A stretch of 10,835 bases of DNA. Source: Psilocybe azurescens. Taxonomy: Eukaryota > Basidiomycota > Agaricomycetes > Agaricales > Agrocybaceae. The position numbers and the translations under genes are program-made. Numbering within the stretch: the stretch's first letter is position 1; the number at the start of each line of letters is the position of its first letter. The stretch lies in assembly GCA_023853785.1 (NCBI GenBank), contig JAJIRX010000407.1:1-10835 (forward strand), in the 5' to 3' direction. Under the pieces are notes generated by a model, which worked only from the letters and a program-made list of their open reading frames with translations, had not been told where the DNA came from and did no database searches. Shown here in pieces: positions 6,049-10,835 of this stretch.

Positions 6049-6252
6049 GAGGGACAAAACTGTACCAATGTACTTATATTATTGAACACTTAGTATGAGA
6101 AAAAATGATTACATAATTGTTATCATATGGTTAGATAGATAATATCCAAGGTACCTATCTTTAAAATTTCAAGACTCTAGCTTTCTTAGTTCCCAAGTTA
6201 TTCATGATTTATTAGAAGTACTTAAAACATTGGTACAGTTTGTCCCTGACTG
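6049..6252 (+). repeat. right terminal repeat of Tc1-like transposon 2 (204 bp)
   Basis: Inner motif GGGACAAAACTGTACCAATG (6051-6070) and outer motif CATTGGTACAGTTTGTCCC (6228-6246) are inverted to each other, about 155 bp apart. The inner half (GTACTTAT...TAGTATGAGAA) matches the left repeat in inverted orientation. Length and layout match the 211-bp end of transposon 1. Confidence 0.85.
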
Positions 6253-6254
6253 TA

Positions 6255-6582
6255 TGGTACACATATGGGTGACCATGGTACGGCCACAGTACATGAGTGC
6301 AATGGGATTGGCATAATTGTGAATCATACAGATCATACAAGACAATAAAATTTCTGCTTCAACATCAAGAAACTGGTTTTAAATTCATAGCAATCAAAAT
6401 ATACTATTGAGGCAGCTAATATTCATGCTCTAAAGCAAAGGAAAAACAAAGTAATTTTTATATATTTCTGCATCCCATAAATAATTGATGCACTATTAAT
6501 ATGGGTCATTCTAGAAAATCAAGCTACAAAAAGATTGAAGACATTAAATCAATATCCTGAGAGTGTACTTTACCTCACCCAT
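6255..6582. other. AT-rich stretch without recognisable gene
   Basis: Lies between the TA after transposon 2 and the LTR of C. No frame, RNA gene or known repeat could be recognised. Together with 3957-4793 it probably represents the host DNA into which the elements inserted. The five bases next to the LTR (cccat) are the candidate target duplication of C. Confidence 0.55.
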
Positions 6583-6686
6583 TGTTACGACTTCAAGCTT
6601 ATATTCACGCGTGGATAAAGCCAACAGTCAAGTAGTCAAGAACAGCGAGTTCCAAGCAGTGTCAAGTAAGAGGAGGTTAGATTCTC

Positions 6687-6730
6687 AAGAACTAGCTAAA
6701 GAATACAGTGGATCCTTCCTGGTATAAATA
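6687..6730 (-). promoter_or_regulatory. putative LTR promoter of C
   Basis: On the - strand TATTTATA (6730-6723) precedes AGCTAGTTCTT (6697-6687) by 33 bp, the same as in A and B. The spacing and both words are kept although the neighbouring sequence varies, which supports a functional pair. Confidence 0.6.
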
Positions 6731-6981
6731 CTATGAACCGCACAGCAAGTTGAAACAAGTTTGAATGTTCATCAGCAGATGTATATAAGAATAGAGGAAA
6801 CAGATCAAGTGTTCATCGAAAGATGTATCATAAAAGATAGAAGTGAAAGTCCATCAAAGATATGATGGAGTTTTGTAGATATGATGGAAAGCAAAGTTCA
6901 TCAGAACATACAATGATGTATCAATGATGTGACGGATGACAAAGAAAAGGGAAAAGAAAAAGAAAAAGACTTGTTGTAACA

Positions 6982-7074
6982 ATCACATGATGTTGTCCAT
7001 CATGTGACAGGAAGGTTTTATATACGAAAAGGAAAAGAAAAGCAAAAGCAAAAGAAAATAAAGTGTCCATAACA
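6982..7074 (-). repeat. 93-bp extra segment at the LTR start of C, with palindrome
   Basis: Contains a second purine/pyrimidine tract (7027-7060) and CACATGATG (6984-6992), a 5-nt spacer and CATCATGTG (6998-7006), a perfect 9-bp stem. It is bounded by TAACA on both sides (6977-6981, 7070-7074). It could be a partial duplication of the LTR start or an insertion. Confidence 0.6.
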
Positions 7075-7085
7075 TTACCCCTTCT
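7075..7085 (-). promoter_or_regulatory. polypurine tract of element C
   Basis: On the - strand AGAAGGGGTAA lies directly before the LTR start TGTTATGG, and the GGGGTAA part is shared with A. It is the expected plus-strand primer site. It overlaps the last codon and stop of ORF Y. Confidence 0.75.
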
Positions 7086-7607
7086 AAGGTTCGACTGTCC
7101 CAGTTGAATGGTCTTCAGTATCCATAGGGTTCTCAGTATTGTTTGCGATGCCGCGTGTCCGTGGTCATCATAATCAAATGTCGCTTCTGTGAGGAGAGTC
7201 ATTACGCTTGAAAGGACAGTATCTTGTTGTATGTCCTGGTCCGGCGGTGGCAGTGGTTGCAGGTGAGTTGTTCCGTGGGGTGTTGTGCGGTGTTTGATGA
7301 GCATGTTTGATGGCTTGTTCGAAACCCTTGAGTTGAAGACGTTTGAGAGTCGGTGGCGGCTTTGTGGTGGACTCGGACTCTCGCCTGTTTGACTGCAATG
7401 TCCGCCTCGATGATTCGTGATTTCGCCAGATAAATAGTTGAAGAATTCAAGTTCTTGTTCGATAAAGGGGGCAAGGCTTCGTCGTATCGGTTTTCGGCAT
7501 TTTTCAAGATTTCAAGTAGTTCGTAGGACGGAGAGAGTATTAAAAGTTGAGACGATGTAGTAGTAGATTGGGGGAACAGATGAGGCACGAGCAGTGGAAT
7601 GAGACAT
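7084..7607 (-). pseudogene. ORF Y of element C: gag-like protein with CCHC knuckle, frameshifted
   Basis: Starts at ATG 7607 (MSHSTARASSVPP), matching the ATG-TCT start and Ser/Ala/Pro-rich beginning of ORF Y in A. After a frame change, a helical stretch follows (SYELLEILKNAENRYDEAL, then EADIAVKQARVRVHH), comparable to IHLARQRTRVRNHG in A. The zinc knuckle is split by a shift: CNHC is encoded at 7261-7250 and GPGHTTRYC at 7242-7216 in the next frame, together a CX2C...GHX4C pattern. The end, GIANNTENPMDTED and TAG at 7086-7084, matches the end of ORF Y in A and runs into the polypurine tract. It supports ORF Y as a regular part of this element family. Nucleic-acid binding is inferred from the knuckle; the exact role is unknown. 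Confidence 0.7.
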
Positions 7608-7624
7608 TGTTGGATATCAATGTT

Positions 7625-7920
7625 TGTTGCCTAGAAGTGTAGCGACTTGACCTTTCTTATAGCCTTTGTTGCCAGTCCGGGTCTAAGTTTTTCCTTGAGC
7701 TGGGAAATCCGCAGTTGATACTCTAGATTTTGGTCATGCGCCATTGCTGCGCATCTTTCCTTGAGTTCATTGGTGCTTGTTTCTCCGCATCTTGAGACAT
7801 TATGAACGCTATCTCAAGTTCTTCAAGCATTTGTTGTCGATCTTCTTGGGATTTTAGTATTTTTGTCGTGAGGAAAAATAGGTTTGTGAGTGTTTTTGGG
7901 AAAGAGAGTGGACTTGACAT
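7625..7920 (-). pseudogene. ORF X of element C: short helical charged protein
   Basis: ATG at 7920, 64 bp after the pol stop, opens MSSPLSFPKTLTNLFFL followed by a charged helical part (QQMLEELEIAFIMSQDAEKQ). A TAG near 7723 ends this frame. Reading continues one frame over as NLEYQLRISQLKEKLRPGL and ATKAIRKVKSLHF to a TAG near 7640. It has the same position and general character as ORF X of A (968-1335), with weak similarity. An alternative upstream ATG lies near 7948. Coiled-coil character is a visual estimate only. No known family recognised. Confidence 0.55.
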
Positions 7921-7983
7921 GTTTGATCGAGGGAAAGGAGAGCATGTTGATTGATTGTTGAGTGAGGGAAGATGGTGGTCTTT

Positions 7984-8170
7984 TTACAGCTTGTGATGTG
8001 TTCGGTAAGTCTGTAAGATTTCGTTACCGGTTTCTTCAAAGACCGAAGCCGGTTCCCCACGTTGCTTCAGTGATCGGATAGTCCTTCCATTTGACGTAGT
8101 ATTGGTATCCTCTTCCTCTTTTTCGATGTTTGAGAATCGTCTTCTATTTCCCAACGTTCTTCTTTGTTTA
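7984..8170 (-). pseudogene. chromodomain of element C, frameshifted
   Basis: C-terminal chromodomain of the pol polyprotein, expected to bind modified histone tails. It begins at EERWEIED (about 8165), continues one frame over as YQYYVKWKDYPITEATW (near 8110-8055) and ends EETGNEILQTYRTHHKL with TAA at 7986-7984. The chromodomain of A ends likewise (ETLQEYHKLHKL), so this stop is the true end of pol in the family. Aromatic positions of the fold (W, Y, W) are visible. Frame changes occur near 8140 and 8045. Confidence 0.88.
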
Positions 8171-9420
8171 ATATCTCTGGTGGCGGTTGAATGAAATTAG
8201 GTCCATGTGTTTCAGTCTCGTGGTATGGATTAAGAAGTGTCGCATGGAATACATCGTGAATGAGCCATCCTTTGGGAGTTCCAGTCGATAAGTTAGGGGT
8301 CCTAAGACTTCTTTGATCTTGAAGGGTCCTTCTTGTTTTGGTGCCATTTTCTTGTGATAATTCATCTCTGTAAATTTGTGCTTCTAGCCAAACTCTTTGT
8401 CCTTGGATGAACGGTGTGAAGTTCGAAGTTTTTCCTTTCAGCCATCCTTGTCCAGGCTAGTTGTGGGGCTAGGGCTTCTTCTCAATCCTTTTGAAGATAC
8501 TTCAGTCTTTCTTCTACTGAAGGAAACTTGGTGTGTTCAAATGCAGTGGGAATTGCGATGGGGAGTATCCAAGAATTAATTCGAATGGTGTTCTCTGTCT
8601 GTCTGCATGTCTTCCGGTTATTGTGAGTGAATTCAAGGGTCCCAAGTCGTTCATGCCAGTCTTCTGGGTGGGACAAGCAGTATATGGATAGATAGGCTTC
8701 AATCTCTTGGTTATATCGTTCCCATTGTTCCGTCTGTTTGAGGGTGATAAGCAGTTGAAATTTTCAATTTTACCCAAGGAGTTTCATTAGCTCTTTGAAT
8801 GATTCAGCGGTGAATCTGGGGGTCTCGATCTGATGTGAGGCTGTCTGGTAGTCCAAATCTTTTGTAGAGATTGTCCAGTAAGAGTTTGCCAGTCTTTTCA
8901 GCATCCAGTCCTTTCATTCGGCATGGAATAAGGATAAGTCCTTTTGTGTTCCCATGATCGGTGATGCTTAGAATGCATCAAATTCAACTTCTTCTTGCTT
9001 GTCCAGGATCGGTGGAAGGTCTGTAAAGTCCATAGCACTGTCTGCAAAGGGTCGGGCTGACTTTGGTCCAGGTATCGGTATGAATGATGGGTTAGAGGGA
9101 TGTCGATTTATTTTGAACTGTTGGCAGGGCACATCCTTTTACATATTGCTTGACAAATGATCGTAATCCTGGCCACCAGTAGTGTTGTTTTGAATTGAAT
9201 GTTTCTAATTCTCCAGGGTGTCCGGCTGAGATAGGGTCGTGATATGATTTGACTATGTCTTTCCGTAGGGTTTGATCTTTTGGAATGTAGGCTTTGTCCT
9301 TGGTAGTATAAGATAGTTTTGCCATTCACGTTCTCTGTTTTCCATTCTCTGAGGTCGTGTGTGCATTTGGTGGTCCTCACTTGTAATAGGGTTTTCATTG
9401 CTTCTGCTGCGTTGTGGTCC
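8171..9420 (-). pseudogene. pol: integrase of element C, frameshifted
   Basis: DDE integrase. The zinc-binding domain reads IPKDQTLRKDIVKSYHDPIS, AGHPGELETFNSKQHYWWPG and GCAL (9285-9110), the second Cys of its pair being obscured by a shift. The core has DFTDLPP with first catalytic Asp at 9030-9028, KRFGLPDSLTSDRDPQ with second Asp at 8830-8828, and TAYHPQTDGTM before an extra G that shifts the frame next to the Glu position near 8721. After that come SHPEDWHERLGTLEFTHNN and a GPY/F module ([20 protein letters not shown], 8345-8280). The linker to RNase H (NANELDHNAAEAMKTLLQVR) is visible near 9435-9375. At the second Asp this copy is better kept than A. Confidence 0.92.
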
Positions 9421-9468
9421 AGTTCGTTTGCATTGGCAATTCTTTCCTGTAACTCAGCGTCGATTAAG

Positions 9469-10014
9469 TCAATGAAAAGCTTTTCTGGAAGTAGGTGATG
9501 CTTTCATTGTCGGTCTTCTTCTGGGGTGAAATCGGCGTCTTGAAAGGGTATCGGATTGAATCATTTTGTTTCCAGGTAGATGTACCAACTTCAGATTGAA
9601 TTCTGAGACATACAGAGACCAGCGCGCTTCGCCGTTTAGATTTTGGGCCGATCTGAAATATGTCAAATTCTTGTGATCTGAATATACCGTAGTCGTGTGT
9701 TCTGATCCTTGGATGTAGTGTCTCCATTCCTGTAATGATCTGATTATTCCCAGTAATTCCCTGTAGATTTCGTAGTTTCTTTGGTTGGAAAACGTTCTTG
9801 ATATAAATGCGCATGGGTGTCTTTCGCCATTTCCGTCCAGTTGAGTAAGGACTGCTCGGAGGCATATTTTGAAGTCAGATTCAATTTGAAATGGTTTGGC
9901 AGGGTCGGGCATCAAGAGTACTGGTTCTTCCGTGAATCGTTTCTTCAGTTCATCAAAGGCAGCTTGAGTTGTGTCATTCCATAGAAATCCTTTGTCTTTC
10001 TTCAGGAGTTTCAT
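9469..10014 (-). pseudogene. pol: RNase H domain of element C pol (longest intact frame)
   Basis: RNase H degrades the RNA of the RNA-DNA hybrid made by RT. This 181-codon frame begins after an in-frame TAA (10017-10015) and reads [39 protein letters not shown], then the RNase H motifs: ESD with [36 protein letters not shown] and [10 protein letters not shown]. They supply the acidic residues expected of the domain. Compared with the usual form, one residue seems to be missing before RELLGI, and the first motif is altered (FKICLR). It belongs to one polyprotein with the RT upstream and the integrase downstream; the ATG at its start is internal, not a real start. Confidence 0.92.
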
Positions 10015-10835
10015 TTAGAGGGGTCGAGCTACTTCAGAGAATTTCTGGATGAATTTTCGGTAGAAGTTCCCAAAGCCCAGAACGATTGGACTTGTTTGAG
10101 AGTAGTAGGTGCTGGCCAGTCTTGAATTCCTTTGAGTTTTGTTGGATCCATAGAGATTTTCCTGCTTCAACAATCATTCGAGATATTCCACTTTTCCTTG
10201 AGCAAAAGAGCATTTTTCTGGTTTGAGATAGAGATCGTTTTCTCGGAGTCGTTTAGAACCATTTTGGTGTATTTTTCCAATTCCCTCGATCTTTTAAAAA
10301 GATTAGAATGTCGTCCATATAGATGATTGAAGCATTGTGATATCATGTCTTCAAAGATTGAGTCCATCATGGATTGGAAGGTTGCTGGAATTGCACATGC
10401 CAAAGAACATTACAGTTGGTTCAAAAGTCCTCGGTTGGTTTTGAATGCTGCTTTCCATTGATCACCTTCTTTTATCCTGATGTTGTTGTAGCCCCATCGG
10501 ATATCTAGTTTGGTGAAGAATTTTGCGCCTTTCAATTTGTCCATAAGTTCCGTAATCCGTGGTAGTGGGTAAGCATTCTTGATTGTCCAGTCGTTCAGAT
10601 ACCTGTAGTCTTGACAAGGTCTAAGCTTTCCATCTTTCTTTGATACAAGAAGAAGGGAGATGCCATAGGTGATTCTGAGGGCGAATGTATCCTTTGTCCA
10701 ATTGTTCCTTTGTCAGGTGTCCAGTTCTGTTTGTTCTGCGGTGTGATATTGTATGCCTCGGAATTTCTTGGTATGAATCCTTCTTTTAACTCCATTTTAT
10801 GGTCCCATGGTCTTGGTTTCGGGAATCAGTCTGCC
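10015..10835 (-). pseudogene. pol: reverse transcriptase of element C, partial, frameshifted
   Basis: Finger, palm and thumb of a Ty3/gypsy RT, its start beyond the right edge. Visible in order: ELKEGFIPRNS (near 10790), then [60 protein letters not shown] with the first catalytic Asp at 10505-10503, [23 protein letters not shown] and YMDDILIF with YMDD at 10321-10310. Downstream are DLYLKPEKCSFAQGKVEYLE and [20 protein letters not shown]. At least five frame changes occur (near 10690, 10430, 10390, 10335, 10290), plus stops. Catalytic Asp residues are intact, but no continuous protein is possible. Confidence 0.92.

Larger units (their letters stand above)
4796..6252 (-). mobile_element. Tc1-like transposon 2, full length (1457 bp), inactive
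   Basis: Bounded by CAGTGAGGACAAAACTGTACCAATG on the left and its inverted partner CATTGGTACAGTTTGTCCCTGACTG on the right, with TA on both sides (4794-4795, 6253-6254), the hallmark target duplication of the Tc1/mariner superfamily. The two 25-nt ends differ by small changes. The transposase lies between them on the - strand and carries a nonsense codon and frameshifts. Both ends are present, so the copy could in principle be moved by a related transposase supplied elsewhere. Confidence 0.92.
6583..7074 (-). repeat. 3' LTR of element C (492 bp)
   Basis: On the - strand it starts TGTTATGGACAC directly after GGGGTAA and ends CGTAACA at 6583. The core (6583-6981) matches the LTRs of A and B, including the TATA box, the 11-mer and the gatatgatgg repeats. 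Its first 93 bp (7074-6982) have no full counterpart in A or B. A second LTR-like start, TGTTACAACAAGTC, lies inside at 6981. Confidence 0.9.
6583..10835 (-). mobile_element. Ty3/gypsy chromovirus, element C (lacks its 5' end in this window)
   Basis: Read on the - strand from the right edge: RT, RNase H, integrase with zinc-binding, core and GPY/F parts, chromodomain, ORF X, ORF Y, polypurine tract and 3' LTR. Gag, protease and 5' LTR would lie beyond 10835. It has the same plan as A but is clearly diverged from it. Many single-base frameshifts show an old inactive copy, although most catalytic motifs are still readable. Confidence 0.93.

Noticed and set aside
8397..8579. + strand frames at 8397-8579 and 10132-10326
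   Set aside because: Antisense to recognisable integrase and RT motifs of element C.

Overview
This window looks like a repeat-dense stretch of a fungal genome, most likely a basidiomycete and probably an agaricomycete. The basis is the style of the Ty3/gypsy chromovirus pol proteins (RNase H, integrase and chromodomain wording close to what I know from that group), DD34E Tc1-like transposons with TA target duplications, and a possible short fungal-type intron. No intact host gene was found. Almost everything is transposon sequence decayed by stops and frameshifts, set in AT-rich DNA.

Layout. (1) 1-2710, + strand: the 3' part of a chromovirus (element A), with integrase end, chromodomain, two further ORFs, polypurine tract and 3' LTR (2251-2710). 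(2) 2711-3325, - strand: the 5' end of a related element (B), with 5' LTR (2906-3325), primer-binding site (2895-2905) and about 184 bp of leader or gag start, cut off by the end of A. (3) 3326-3956, + strand: the 3' part of a Tc1-like transposon, cut off by the LTR of B. Layers 1 to 3 read as nested insertions: Tc1 first, then B, then A. (4) 3957-4795: AT-rich DNA with a possible two-exon Cys/His-rich gene relic. (5) 4796-6252: a full-length but dead Tc1-like transposon, transposase on the - strand, flanked by TA. (6) 6253-6582: AT-rich DNA without a recognisable feature. (7) 6583-10835, - strand: the 3' three-quarters or so of a third chromovirus (C), with RT, RNase H, integrase, chromodomain, the same two extra ORFs, polypurine tract and 3' LTR; it runs off the right edge.

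How it fits together. Two points stand out. First, an 11-nt sequence directly after the 5' LTR of B is the exact reverse complement of an 11-nt sequence lying 33 bp downstream of the start of the TATA box in all three LTRs. This is the arrangement of Tf1-type self-primed reverse transcription. Second, both A and C carry, after the stop codon of the chromodomain, a short helical, charged ORF (X) and a second ORF (Y) that starts with ATG-TCT and ends in a CCHC zinc knuckle. A gag-like nucleocapsid motif at the 3' end of the element, kept in two diverged copies, is not the standard chromovirus plan.

The inverted LTRs of A and B also form a 1.07-kb palindrome with convergent promoters, a plausible source of double-stranded RNA.
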